Shown: piece after piece, positions 52,863 to 61,201 of the stretch
Position numbering within the stretch: the first letter of the stretch is position 1
Layout: each line of letters opens with the position of its first letter
Origin: Acidobacteriaceae bacterium
Lineage (GTDB): Bacteria; Acidobacteriota; Terriglobia; Terriglobales; Acidobacteriaceae
Assembly (NCBI GenBank): GCA_025462735.1
Contig: JAOAPC010000024.1
Coordinates: forward strand, 186,001-250,000
Direction of reading: 5' to 3'
DNA length: 64,000 nt
The notes under the pieces: generated by a model
The model's input: only the letters and a program-made list of their open reading frames with translations
Database searches by the model: none
What the model was told of the DNA's origin: nothing
Position numbers and translations under genes: made by a program

Positions 52863-53132
52863 ATGGCAAAAGCAGCAGGTAATGCCAAGAAGACTAGTGC
52901 CTTTATGAAACCAATGCAGCCTTCAGAGCACCTAGCCAAAGTTGTCGGCGCAGAGCCGCTTCCTCGCAGTGAGGTCACGAAGAAGATTTGGGCGTACATC
53001 AAGAAGCACAAACTCCAGAATCCACAGAATAAGCGGGAGATCCTCGCCGACGACAAGTTACAGCCTATCTTTGGCAGCAAGAAATTAGACATGTTTCAGA
53101 TGACCAAGGCGGTCAATAAACACCTGAAATAA
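52863..53132 (+). CDS. SWIB/MDM2-domain protein
   Basis: An 89-residue basic protein, mostly one SWIB/MDM2 fold: MKPMQPSEHLAKVVGAEPLPRSEVTKKIWAYIKKHKLQNPQNKREI (split), DDKLQPIFGSKKLDMFQMTKAVNKHL. In eukaryotes this domain is found in chromatin remodelling complexes and MDM2; in bacteria it occurs alone and in chlamydial topoisomerase, probably as a DNA-associated protein. GAGAGGG lies upstream of ATG 52863. Function in this organism is unknown. Confidence 0.92.
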   Translation: MAKAAGNAKKTSAFMKPMQPSEHLAKVVGAEPLPRSEVTKKIWAYIKKHKLQNPQNKREILADDKLQPIFGSKKLDMFQMTKAVNKHLK

Positions 53133-53149
53133 TCCTTGTCGTTACAACG

Positions 53150-53473
53150 TTACAAAACCGACGCTCCGTTTCGCTGAAGCTCGAGGAGAATGCGTATTCC
53201 CCGATAGAAATTCTCTTTGTTATAGGCTGTCTCCCACTGGCTCAGCGCGGTTTTAAATTTCTTGGTCGCGTTTTTTAACGCGACTTTTGCTCGCGGCCGA
53301 TTTCGCTGAATGTTCTTCACGGAGCGCAGTGCTTTAACGATCTCTGGCTCGATCCGCTTCCGTGACTGCTGAGCATTCCTAATCCATCGAGGTGGGATGT
53401 TTGCCCGGAACTTGAAGAATCCGCGTACAGCCGAACCGGAACTGGACAAAAAGAGCTTGGCTTCTCTTGGCAT
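53150..53473 (-). CDS. Small basic hypothetical protein
   Basis: A 107-residue, strongly basic protein. A good AGGAGG with 7-nt spacing precedes ATG 53473, which supports translation. The middle (RIEPEIVKALRSVKNIQRNRPRAKVALKNATKKFKTALSQW, split) is a string of Lys/Arg-rich helices, which suggests nucleic-acid binding. It ends with YNKENFYRGIRILLELQRNG. It converges with the SWIB gene 17 nt away. I do not recognise the family. Confidence 0.65.
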   Translation of the reverse strand: MPREAKLFLSSSGSAVRGFFKFRANIPPRWIRNAQQSRKRIEPEIVKALRSVKNIQRNRPRAKVALKNATKKFKTALSQWETAYNKENFYRGIRILLELQRNGASVL

Positions 53474-53645
53474 TGCAGCCTCCTCGTTTCCAACACTAGG
53501 CCGGCAGACCAGCCTTCCCAGCCAGGCCTTACATCTACATTACATACTGCAATTGCTCTAAGATGGAAGCAAATCTTACACATCTGCTGACAAACCTCTT
53601 GCCCTACGATCCCTTCTTCAGACCGCAACTAACTACGCGCCAATA

Positions 53646-53852
53646 GTGTTTCGACACATAGAACGTTTGGCAGACGTTTTGCAAGATGGAAGGCGCGAGG
53701 GAGTTAAGGATATGGAGTCTGTGGTCAATTCTGAGGTACGCGAATTGGGTGAAGCGGTTTCGCAAGAAGAGGATTCTGAGCGGCTGAAGAGCCTTTTGGA
53801 CGAGCTGCTTAGCGCATTGGAGGAGCGTCAACTGGTGGCGTCGTTATTGTAA
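53646..53852 (+). CDS. Possible small helical protein
   Basis: A 68-residue acidic frame starting at GTG 53646, or 46 residues from ATG 53712. The tail SERLKSLLDELLSALEERQL reads as an amphipathic coiled helix. No strong Shine-Dalgarno precedes GTG; ATG 53712 has weak AAGGAT directly before it. It could be a real small protein or chance. Confidence 0.35.
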   Translation: MFRHIERLADVLQDGRREGVKDMESVVNSEVRELGEAVSQEEDSERLKSLLDELLSALEERQLVASLL

Positions 53853-53912
53853 ACAGTTGTTGCCCCATAACGTCAGCTCACCCGTTGCGCTAAGCAATTC
53901 GCAGCACTGGTT

Positions 53913-54599
53913 TCAATCGGACAATTCGCATGGAATCTCTTCTCGGTTAAAAATATTTCTTCGTCGTGCTTGGCCACGCGTTGCGGCTCGAGATGCATGA
54001 GGTTTTGGGTCGACCCCGCGGCGCATCAGCTTTGTAAGCTTCGCGCGTGCCCGTGCCAGCTGAGCTTTCACGGTTCCATCTGCTACTCCTAGAAGGCGCG
54101 CTGCTTCGCTCGTGGTCAGGCCATCCAACTCGCGCAACTGAAATGTCTTGCGGAGCGGAGGCGAGAGCTGCGGCAGCAGGTCTCGCAGGCGAGCGCTCAG
54201 TTCTGAGCTCCGACACTCCTCCTCGGGGTTTGGTGCGCGGTCTGCCAATTGTTCTGACAAGGTGTATTCGCGATCTTCCGCGATCGGCTCGTCTAGCGAT
54301 ATGTGTATGTGGCGTGGACGTCTTCGCAATTGCATGAGCGCGGAATTCGACACAATGGCGGTTAACCAAGTCGAGATCTGTGCCTGTCCTCTGAATTGGT
54401 CCAGATGCTTGTAAGCGGACAAGAGCGCATCCTGAACTGCGTCCTCTGCGTCGGCCTCGTTGCCCAGGTACCGATACGCTCTCCTGTAAAACAATGGCAG
54501 ATGTCGCGAAACGACATCCCGGAGTTCCCGAGTTTGTTCTTCGCGGATCTGGACTTCGTGACCTTGTTCGCTGCCGAGGTATACCTCTTGGGCCTGCAT
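53913..54599 (-). CDS. ECF-type RNA polymerase sigma factor
   Basis: A 228-residue sigma-70 family factor. Region 2 is LPLFYRRAYRYLGNEADAEDAVQDALLSAYKHLDQFRG (split) with ISTWLTAIVSNSALMQLRRR. Region 4 is LSPPLRKTFQLRELDGLTTSEAARLLGVADGTVKAQLARARAKL (split). The C-terminal 35 residues are basic. AAGGAGACAAAGACAAC lies upstream of ATG 54599, and TGTCCAGATAAG just before that matches a segment upstream of tatA. No anti-sigma gene is adjacent. Confidence 0.92.
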   Translation of the reverse strand: MQAQEVYLGSEQGHEVQIREEQTRELRDVVSRHLPLFYRRAYRYLGNEADAEDAVQDALLSAYKHLDQFRGQAQISTWLTAIVSNSALMQLRRRPRHIHISLDEPIAEDREYTLSEQLADRAPNPEEECRSSELSARLRDLLPQLSPPLRKTFQLRELDGLTTSEAARLLGVADGTVKAQLARARAKLTKLMRRGVDPKPHASRAATRGQARRRNIFNREEIPCELSD

Positions 54600-55003
54600 G
54601 TTGTCTTTGTCTCCTTATCTGGACAGCAAATGCACGCCGCATTCCACATGTGCGAACTAGGCTAGCGCCCGTGTTTTCAGCGGATCAGAGCACTCTGTCA
54701 GCTGAGAATGCCTTTGTGAATCGGGTGACGCGTCTGGCGATTGACACAACCGTCGACATTTCGACTTACGCGGCACTTCGATGGCGCGCCTTTCTCAAAA
54801 CAGCGTTCAAATGAGTAAGACATCGCAACGTCGACATGCGGACGCTGAGTCAATGAGTCGACGGCGGCGAGCATCCTTGCCTTCCGAATCCTCAGCAGGA
54901 CGAACTCCTAAAGCTTTGCGCCAGAACGTCAAATGCAGTTGTTCTGAGTGCAAAGGTGTTTGGAAATGCGAATGCATTCCTGATATGCGAAAAGGAGGCT
55001 CAC
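54600..55003. other. Spacer upstream of the DUF4136 gene
   Basis: 404 nt between a minus-strand sigma gene and a plus-strand exported-protein gene, so it must hold two divergent promoters. TGTCCAGATAAG (minus strand, 54614-54625) lies near the sigma gene. A plus-strand frame with CSCSECKGVWKCEC over 54781-55092 overlaps the DUF4136 start in another frame and is probably chance. Otherwise unremarkable. Confidence 0.4.
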
Positions 55004-55540
55004 ATGAAGCCGATAGGCCGTATAGCAGTTTGCACCGCACTCTTCCTGGTTGCGCTGGCCGCATTTGCGCAGCAGGTCAAAACCGATTTTGATCATCAAG
55101 CTAATTTCTCTCAGTACAAGACTTACTCCTGGCAGGAAATCAAGCCAGCAAATTCCCTCTGGGACGCCCGAATCAAGAATGCTGTCGATGCCCAACTGAC
55201 CGCCAAAGGCTGGACTCAGGTGCCTAGCGGTGGCGACGTGGCCCTCGTAGCGATTAAGGCTACCGAAACCCAGAGATCCCTGCAGACGTTCTATGACGGC
55301 TTTGGTGGCGGATGGGGCTGGAGAGGATTCGGAGGAATGGGCCAAGCTACCACCACCGAGCAGGACTACAAGGAAGGAACCCTGGTTGTTGACATGTACG
55401 ATGCAAAAACCAAGCAGTTGATTTGGCGCGGCAGCACTGAGGACGCTCTGTCCAACAAGGCCGAGAAAAATGAAAAGAACTTGGACAAAGGCGTTGCGAA
55501 GATGTTCAAGAAGTTTCCGCCGGAGTCGGGAAAAAGCTAA
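55004..55540 (+). CDS. DUF4136 exported protein
   Basis: A 178-residue protein with a signal peptide (GRIAVCTALFLVALAAFAQ). The DUF4136 domain has VKTDFDHQANFSQYKTYSWQE at the start, then a Gly-rich WGWRGFGGMG patch, and EGTLVVDMYDAKTKQLIWRGSTEDAL before KGVAKMFKKFPP. Members are often lipoproteins; here no lipobox Cys is at the cleavage site. AAAGGAGG lies upstream of ATG 55004. Function unknown; envelope-located. Confidence 0.88.
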   Translation: MKPIGRIAVCTALFLVALAAFAQQVKTDFDHQANFSQYKTYSWQEIKPANSLWDARIKNAVDAQLTAKGWTQVPSGGDVALVAIKATETQRSLQTFYDGFGGGWGWRGFGGMGQATTTEQDYKEGTLVVDMYDAKTKQLIWRGSTEDALSNKAEKNEKNLDKGVAKMFKKFPPESGKS

Positions 55541-55591
55541 TTACAAGAGTGAAGGGAAAATGCAGCAACTGGACCTTACGGCACAGAAATA

Positions 55592-55631
55592 CCCGGGGCG
55601 CAGGTCGCCTGTCATTGGCGGCGGCCCCGGG
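55592..55631. repeat. Inverted repeat between the DUF4136 and DUF302 genes
   Basis: Arms CCCGGGGC (55592-55599) and GCCCCGGG (55624-55631) are exact complements with a 24-nt loop that is itself GC-rich. No T-run follows, so a terminator role is uncertain. Confidence 0.55.
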
Positions 55632-55693
55632 GTCCAAAGCATAGCGTGGCGGCCGACGGCCTGGAAGTCCAGAACGAAGGGAGAAGATGCAGT

Positions 55694-56197
55694 ATGGCAA
55701 CCAAAGAGATCAAAGTGCAGCGATTCAGCCTGACTTCTTCAAAGGGTTTCGACGATGTCGTGGCTACGTTCGAGGCGGGTATTGGGCATCCCGACATGGG
55801 TTCGTTCAGCAAGAATATCGCTGCCTCAAAAACGTTTGCAGAAGTGGAAAGGATCGTTCAGGAAGCCACTGGCCCGTCAGAACTAATGGAGTTCACGCGC
55901 ATGGACCTCGGCAAAGTGCTGCAGAAGCGAAACGGAGCACAAGCTCGACGGAGTCTGCGATTCGTCGTAGGGAATCCGGTGACCATGAGTGCAATGGTTC
56001 AGTACGTGCCGGACGGAGGCTCGTACGCGCCGGTGACGATTCTCATCGACGAGCGTGCAGATGGAGTTCATCTTTCGTACGACAGAATGGTGAGTTTCCT
56101 CGCGACCTATGGAAGTTCCGAAGCTCTAAAAGTCGCTCACGATCTGGATACGAAGGTCGAGACTTTGCTGGCGGCGGCGGCTGGGGCGGCGCGGTGA
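55694..56197 (+). CDS. DUF302 family protein
   Basis: A 167-residue cytoplasmic protein. It has the DUF302 layout: RFSLTSSKGFDDVVATFEAGIGHPD near the start, FTRMDLGKVLQKRNG in the middle, and FVVGNPVTMSAMVQYVPDGGSYAPVTILIDE (split), then VHLSYDRMVSFLATYG. The domain is of unknown function. ATG 55694 fits the family start. The gene follows DUF4136 on the same strand and converges with the sigma-54 regulator. Confidence 0.82.
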   Translation: MATKEIKVQRFSLTSSKGFDDVVATFEAGIGHPDMGSFSKNIAASKTFAEVERIVQEATGPSELMEFTRMDLGKVLQKRNGAQARRSLRFVVGNPVTMSAMVQYVPDGGSYAPVTILIDERADGVHLSYDRMVSFLATYGSSEALKVAHDLDTKVETLLAAAAGAAR

Positions 56198-56215
56198 ACA
56201 TACTCGGGATCGGCA

Positions 56216-57256
56216 CTACTGCTCTTGTGTCGCTTCCGCGGCTCGCGCGATCACATCTGGGTCACTTTCAAGAGCAGGACGGGCGATCCCCAGCTTTTGC
56301 ATTTTGTGGATCAGCGTAGTGCGCTTCAAGCCAAGTTTGGCGGCTGCGCCTTTTTGGCCGCCGATCACCCAGCCCACAGCTTCAAGCGTGCGCAAAATCA
56401 GAACGCGTTCTGAGTCCCTTAGAGTAGTTGGGGGAGGAGAAGTAGCGACACTCCGAGTCTCCGCCGTAGGCAGAGGGTTGGGAAGCACGCCATCGTTTGA
56501 AAGGATCACGGCACGCTCAATCAGGTTCTGCAGTTCGCGGATATTGCCGGGCCACTGGTACGACGCAAATGCACCCATCGTTGCCGACGGAATGTGTTCG
56601 ATGTGGCGACTCATGCGGCGGCCATAGATCTCGACGAAGTGGGCCACCAGGGCCGGAATGTCTTCGCGACGTTCGCGCAAAGGTGGCAACAGAACCGGAA
56701 ATACGTTCAAGCGGTAGTAGAGATCGCTGCGAAACTCACCCCGGTTCGCCATATCGGTAAGATCACGGTGTGTAGCCGCAACCAGCCGAACATCCACTTT
56801 GTGGGTACGAGCACTGCCCAATCGCTCGAATTCCTGTTCCTGCAGAACCCGCAGCAATTTCGGCTGTAACCCCGGGGGAATATCGCCGACCTCGTCCAGA
56901 AAGAGTGTGCCTTTGTCGGCGAGCTCGAAACGGCCAATCTTTTGCGCGATGGCTCCAGTGAACGCGCCTTTCTCGTGGCCAAAAAGTTCGCTCTCCAGAA
57001 GATCCAGTGGAATGGCAGCGCAATTCAACCTTACAAAGGGACGTCCGCAACGCGAGCTGATGTTGTGAATGGCGTGCGCAATCAATTCCTTCCCAGTGCC
57101 TGTTTCTCCCTGGATAAGGACCGTGGAGTCCGTAGGTGCGACACGTTCGACTTGTTCGAGCACCGATTCCAGAGCAGGACTATCACCTATGATCCGCTCG
57201 AATCTGCGCTCTCGCCATTCCTGTTGGCTAGGCCCGAATTGTTGCAAAACTCCCAC
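56216..57256 (-). CDS. Sigma-54-dependent transcriptional activator without receiver domain
   Basis: About 346 residues. The AAA+ domain (about 20-265) has Walker A GETGTGKE, the sigma-54 contact loop GAFTGA, Walker B LFLDEVGD, and arginine-finger region [24 protein letters not shown]-terminal Fis-type helix-turn-helix is [21 protein letters not shown]. No N-terminal sensory or receiver domain is present, so activity may be controlled by the neighbouring lone receiver at 57296 or by level. GTG 57256 is favoured because AGGAGG lies 6 nt upstream; GTG 57274 would put that site inside the gene. Confidence 0.92.
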   Translation of the reverse strand: MGVLQQFGPSQQEWRERRFERIIGDSPALESVLEQVERVAPTDSTVLIQGETGTGKELIAHAIHNISSRCGRPFVRLNCAAIPLDLLESELFGHEKGAFTGAIAQKIGRFELADKGTLFLDEVGDIPPGLQPKLLRVLQEQEFERLGSARTHKVDVRLVAATHRDLTDMANRGEFRSDLYYRLNVFPVLLPPLRERREDIPALVAHFVEIYGRRMSRHIEHIPSATMGAFASYQWPGNIRELQNLIERAVILSNDGVLPNPLPTAETRSVATSPPPTTLRDSERVLILRTLEAVGWVIGGQKGAAAKLGLKRTTLIHKMQKLGIARPALESDPDVIARAAEATQEQ

Positions 57257-57295
57257 AGAGGACCTCCTGGGCACGGCTGCAAACTATCTACAAGC

Positions 57296-57673
57296 TCAAC
57301 TCTCCATGGCGGCTCGAACATTCTCGAGCAAAACCTCATCGTCGAAGGGTTTCGTTAGGAACTCCGTCGCGCCGGCCCGCAACGCCTGCATCCGCATTTT
57401 GGCGTCGCCGTGTGCGGTGATGAAGATGGTCGGTATGCTGAAATGCTCTGCGATCAGCTTGGCTTGCAATTCCAAACCGGACATTCCGGGCATCCGGATA
57501 TCCGCGATCAGACATGCAGTTTCGCGCTGTAAGCCGGACTTCAAGAATTCTTCCGCCGAAGCAAAGGCTTGCGCCGGCAATCCCACCGCCTTCAGCAGGC
57601 CTTGTAAGGCGCCGCGCATCAAGTCATCGTCATCGACGATCGCGACCATTTTAGTGTTTGCCTGAGTGCCCAT
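57296..57673 (-). CDS. Stand-alone response regulator receiver (FixJ/NtrC-type)
   Basis: A 125-residue receiver domain. The acidic cluster is AIVDDDDLM, the phosphoacceptor is Asp58 in LIADIRMPGMSG, and IFITAHGD and FLTKPFDDE supply Thr and Lys positions. There is no output domain. It lies 39 nt upstream of the sigma-54 activator, which lacks a receiver, and downstream of the PAS histidine kinase on the same strand. The three may act as one split NtrB-NtrC-like unit. Confidence 0.92.
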   Translation of the reverse strand: MGTQANTKMVAIVDDDDLMRGALQGLLKAVGLPAQAFASAEEFLKSGLQRETACLIADIRMPGMSGLELQAKLIAEHFSIPTIFITAHGDAKMRMQALRAGATEFLTKPFDDEVLLENVRAAMES

Positions 57674-57749
57674 ACTAGAAACTTAGACGTTCGCGAACAG
57701 GGGCGCAATTATATCTTGGTATAAGGAAGCTAATGCCGCGCGACGCGCG

Positions 57750-59306
57750 TCATTCGTGTGGCACGGCTTGGATAGGTAAGGTGAGGTGAAAGCTTGCACC
57801 GCGCGGGAAGTTATCGGCCGCCCACAATCGGCCGCCGTGCGATTCAATGATAGAGCGGCTGATCCGAAGTCCCATGCCGGTCCCATGGGCCTTCGTTGTA
57901 AAAAACGCATTAAAGATCTGGTCCGCTTGCTGAGGAGGAAGTCCAAGTCCGGTATCGCTAACTGACACCTGGAGTTCCCCGTTCTCTCCTCGCTGCGACT
58001 TGACGGCAAGCTCGCGCGTTCCGCCGTCTACATCCCTCATCGCATCCAGGCTATTCACCATGAGATTCATCAATACCTGCTGTAATTGCACTCGATCTCC
58101 CGTGATCTGGGGAATATCTTCAGCGAGGTCTGTTCGGATTGAGATAGAGTGCAGGGTCAGCTCGCTGCGCATCAAAGCCACCATCTCTCGAACAATTTCA
58201 TTGATATCAACCAATTCCCAACGCTGAGTTCCCTTCTTGAAAAGCAGGCGGATTCGGCTGATGATTTCAGCCGCACGAGTGGCGTCTTTGACGACTCTCG
58301 AAGCCGCCTCGCGCGCCTCTTCCACATCGGGTTGATCGCGTTTGAGCCAGCGCAAGCAGGTGTTGGCGTCTGTGATGGCCGCGGCAATCGGTTGATTGAC
58401 TTCGTGCGCAAGCGAGGCGGTCAGCTCTCCCATCGTAGTAACGCGGCTGATGCGCGCGAGATCCGCGTATGCTTGGCGCAAAGCTTCTTCGGCCTGCTTG
58501 CGCTCAGTGATGTCGGTAGAGCTACCAACGAATTGAATCAAATTCCCAGACGCGTCCAAAACAGGATGCCCAACACTATGGACGTGTTTTACATTGCCAT
58601 CTGGAAGAAGAATTCGGAATTCCACTTCGTACTCCGTCTGTTCACTTATTGCTCGATCGATCGTTTCCTGCCACCTGTTTCGATCATCCGGATAAATACG
58701 CTGCAGCCGTTTGTCCCAAGCCGGCATGCCCTCGTCCGGATCGAAACCATATATGCGATACCATTCCTCGGATAGATGCAGGGCGCCTCTTCCAGAAGCT
58801 TCCCAAACCCAACTGCCGGTATGCGTAAGCTTCTGCGCCTCCGCTAAATAGGCCTCGCTCTGCCGCAGCTTCTCTTCAGCACGAGTGCGCTCGGCAATCT
58901 CAAGGCTTAGCTCCTCATTGGCGCGAGTCAGGTCTGCGGTTCGCTGCGCAACTCTGACTTCAAGCTCACTTCGCCGTCGCCTCACTCCTATCATTAGCAG
59001 GGCAAAGATGAGAAACGCAATGTTATAGCCGACCCGAGACACAATACCGATGTCATGTTCGAAAAAGGAATTACGAATTACGATTGACAGCACTGCCGCT
59101 AGAGTGCCGGGCTTTGCACCGCCGTACCAGAACGTGATTGCGATTGCGGACATCGCAAACGACGTAAACGGCTGAGGTAAATGGAAATATAAGAATGCGC
59201 GCGCCAAGCCGAGTGCGGCTGTGACCGAGACAAAAGCTAACCCGTAGCGCAGAACGACAGATTCTGTCGCGGGCGCAGTCCATTTCTGCTGGTTCGGATA
59301 GCTCAT
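57750..59306 (-). CDS. Membrane histidine kinase with PAS domain
   Basis: A 518-residue sensor kinase. The N-terminus has three to four membrane helices (about 20-107, including SAIAITFWYGGAKPGTLAAVLSIVI). A coiled linker (about 110-150) leads to a PAS/PAC domain at about 150-270 (WVWEASGRGALHLSEEWYRIYGF...EYEVEFRILLPDG...DITERKQAEE). HisKA has the phosphoacceptor His301 in ASLAHEVNQPIAAA, and the HATPase domain has VLMNLMVNSLDAM and DTGLGLPP. The HEVNQPI type is frequent with FixJ-type regulators, as encoded at 59322. Confidence 0.94.
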   Translation of the reverse strand: MSYPNQQKWTAPATESVVLRYGLAFVSVTAALGLARAFLYFHLPQPFTSFAMSAIAITFWYGGAKPGTLAAVLSIVIRNSFFEHDIGIVSRVGYNIAFLIFALLMIGVRRRRSELEVRVAQRTADLTRANEELSLEIAERTRAEEKLRQSEAYLAEAQKLTHTGSWVWEASGRGALHLSEEWYRIYGFDPDEGMPAWDKRLQRIYPDDRNRWQETIDRAISEQTEYEVEFRILLPDGNVKHVHSVGHPVLDASGNLIQFVGSSTDITERKQAEEALRQAYADLARISRVTTMGELTASLAHEVNQPIAAAITDANTCLRWLKRDQPDVEEAREAASRVVKDATRAAEIISRIRLLFKKGTQRWELVDINEIVREMVALMRSELTLHSISIRTDLAEDIPQITGDRVQLQQVLMNLMVNSLDAMRDVDGGTRELAVKSQRGENGELQVSVSDTGLGLPPQQADQIFNAFFTTKAHGTGMGLRISRSIIESHGGRLWAADNFPRGASFHLTLPIQAVPHE

Positions 59307-59321
59307 TCTCAGGAGCCTAAA

Positions 59322-59957
59322 CTACTTCTTACTTGGTAGAGGCTCAAGCTTTGCTGCCATTCTGACTAACTCGGCAAGTGATTCAGCCTGCATCTTGTTC
59401 ATCACATGCCCGCGATGGATTTTAACCGTGATTTCACTGGTCCCAAGCGCAGAAGCGATTTGCTTATTAAGCATCCCCGACACTACCAGGTCCATGACTT
59501 CGCGTTCGCGTGGGGTAAGCGAATCGTGGAGCTTGCGCAACTGAGCGAGCTCGCTCTGCTGTTGGCGCGTGACTCGATCGCGATCCAAAGCCTGGTGGAC
59601 CGCATCCAGCAAGTCCTGGTCTCGGAAGGGCTTGGTCAGGAACTCCACCGCACCGGATTTCATGGCCTTCACGGTCATCGGGATGTCTCCATGACCGGTA
59701 ATAAAAATAATTGGAATGCGTATCCCCGAGTCGGCCAATTCGCGCTGAAAGTCCAGACCGCTGACTCCAGGCAGCCTCACGTCCAAAACCAGGCAACTGG
59801 GCCCGTCCGGACGCTTGCTGCGCAAGAAGTCTTGCGGCGTCCCGAAGGTCTCGGAACGCAAGCCAACCGATTTAAGCATGCCCTGGATTGCAGCCCGCAC
59901 CAAGTCATCATCGTCAATCACGAACACCGTGGGAATAGCTGCCGGGATCATCCACAC
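59322..59957 (-). CDS. FixJ/NarL-type response regulator with LuxR HTH
   Basis: A 211-residue regulator. The receiver domain has FVIDDDDLV, phosphoacceptor Asp59 in [22 protein letters not shown] and [10 protein letters not shown]. The LuxR-type helix-turn-helix is [40 protein letters not shown] (split). It is a transcription factor activated by phosphorylation, most likely by the kinase encoded 15 nt downstream (59306). Start GTG 59957; ATG 59951 is also possible. Confidence 0.95.
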   Translation of the reverse strand: MWMIPAAIPTVFVIDDDDLVRAAIQGMLKSVGLRSETFGTPQDFLRSKRPDGPSCLVLDVRLPGVSGLDFQRELADSGIRIPIIFITGHGDIPMTVKAMKSGAVEFLTKPFRDQDLLDAVHQALDRDRVTRQQQSELAQLRKLHDSLTPREREVMDLVVSGMLNKQIASALGTSEITVKIHRGHVMNKMQAESLAELVRMAAKLEPLPSKK

Positions 59958-60047
59958 GCCTCGAGTTAGGTGAGTAGAGTGATGATTTTACCCTCATTCT
60001 GCGCCTAGACGCAGAGCGGGACACGAACCTTTCCGATCAAAATGTAA

Positions 60048-60069
60048 GCCCGGGTTCGAGAACCCGGGC
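60048..60069. repeat. Perfect GC-rich hairpin
   Basis: GCCCGGGTT-CGAG-AACCCGGGC, a 9-bp perfect stem with a 4-nt loop followed by CCCCAC. It has the same architecture as the elements inside valS, purL and prmC. It lies between the FixJ-type regulator and a secreted protein gene; no T-tract follows. Confidence 0.8.
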
Positions 60070-60096
60070 CCCACGAGCGAATGCCAGGCCATGCAC

Positions 60097-60555
60097 TTAG
60101 TTAGAGCCACCAGCCTCGGAATCGGTGGCTACAACCGTTTGCTGCCGATCTTGAGCTATCTGCTTCTCTAACTGGTTTGAGTACACGAACTCGTGACCCG
60201 TTTCGTCTCCGGGGTAAAACCAATTCAGCAGGACATCTGGTTTCCCGGCTCCCTGGTCTGCCAACGCGACAGTGACGTCCCCAGTTACTTGACCACGGTC
60301 GGTTGAAACTGTCTCGAGAGTCGCATACAGGTGGGTTCTATCGGAGCTGAATATCTGCACGATATTCGGCTCGTCGCTGTTAACTAACTTGAATAAATAG
60401 GTGCCGGCCGGCAGTACCTGGCCGGGAACCTGTATGGGTTGACTGAAGGTTATCTTTGTTGATTGATCTGCCTCGCCGGCGTGAGCAGCGAGTTCAAACA
60501 ACAGCGTAAAAGCAATGATCATTCCGACTGCGATATAACTCTTATGGATTTTCAT
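60097..60555 (-). CDS. Exported hypothetical protein
   Basis: A 152-residue protein with a signal peptide (SYIAVGMIIAFTLLFELAAHA). The mature part has ITFSQPIQVPGQVLPAGTYLFKLVNSDEPNIVQIFSSDRTHLYATL (split), a beta-rich pattern seen in acidobacterial secreted proteins. The tail is Gln/Asp-rich. AAGGAGATAAACG lies before ATG 60555. The family is familiar from this phylum but has no known function. Confidence 0.78.
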   Translation of the reverse strand: MKIHKSYIAVGMIIAFTLLFELAAHAGEADQSTKITFSQPIQVPGQVLPAGTYLFKLVNSDEPNIVQIFSSDRTHLYATLETVSTDRGQVTGDVTVALADQGAGKPDVLLNWFYPGDETGHEFVYSNQLEKQIAQDRQQTVVATDSEAGGSN

Positions 60556-60589
60556 TTCGTTTATCTCCTTGAATAATGTTTACTTCTCT

Positions 60590-60766
60590 TTAGAAAAGAA
60601 ACTTCACAATCGCTTTCCCTGTCTTGCCAGTTTCTTTCGCTGAGACCTTCGCGGCTTTGTAAGAGTCCTTGCCAGCGACCTTAGCGGAATGACCGACAAC
60701 ATTGGCTCCGAACGACGGGGCCGCCATACACAGAGAAAGAACAACCAGAGCAAAAACCTTCTTCAT
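60590..60766 (-). CDS. Very small secreted basic protein
   Basis: 58 residues: signal peptide KKVFALVVLSLCMAAPSFGA then a 38-residue Lys/Ala-rich mature part (NVVGHSAKVAGKDSYKAAKVSAKETGKTGK). AAAGGAGGAAAT precedes ATG 60766, a strong site. It is likely real despite its size. The mature part could be a DNA- or membrane-binding peptide; function unknown. Confidence 0.7.
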   Translation of the reverse strand: MKKVFALVVLSLCMAAPSFGANVVGHSAKVAGKDSYKAAKVSAKETGKTGKAIVKFLF

Positions 60767-61201
60767 ATTTCCTCCTTTGTTTTTGTTGCTGTACGTGTCG
60801 TACTTCTTCTCGAGAGAGGAACTAGTTCTCAATCAAGTTTCGTAAGCCACGCATCAGCACCGTGCTTTTCTTTTCACACTTTCGATAAGGCACGGCTCTT
60901 GCCAAACTTCGAAAAAGACTCGCGAAGATCATCAACCCAATAGATCTGCTCACTTAGAGACTTTGGATCTTGCAATCTCGCGCTCGTAGTTCGTTTGGAC
61001 ACGGGGGTCGCCTCGACACATGTCCAAATGTCGACGCGGCTATTGCGATCTGGACACTACAGAACCGTTCACCGGCGGCAACATCGTGCAAAATGTTGTG
61101 CCGTCTGGAGTTGGCGTTTGGAGATTTGCATGCAATCACTGAAGAGCCGCATCGCTATGGTGATCGGAAATGTGAGTAAAACTGGAAAGGACAGAATTGT
61201 A
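60767..61201. other. Spacer upstream of the metallothionein gene
   Basis: 435 nt between divergent genes. It contains TGTCCAAATGTC (61021-61032) and GATCTGGACAC (61047-61057), facing copies related to TGTCCAGAT. The rest is AT-richer toward 60800. Frames over 60954-61179 on both strands look like chance. No RNA gene recognised. Confidence 0.4.

Noticed and set aside
54781-55092. Plus-strand frame with CSCSECKGVWKCEC
   Set aside because: It overlaps the DUF4136 gene, which has a signal peptide and strong Shine-Dalgarno; the Cys pattern alone is not enough.
60048-60069. Perfect hairpin as a terminator of the secreted-protein or regulator genes
   Set aside because: No T-run on either side; its architecture matches the dispersed hairpin elements, so it is listed as a repeat.
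60954-61179. Frames on both strands upstream of the metallothionein gene
   Set aside because: No domain, no ribosome site, and they overlap each other.
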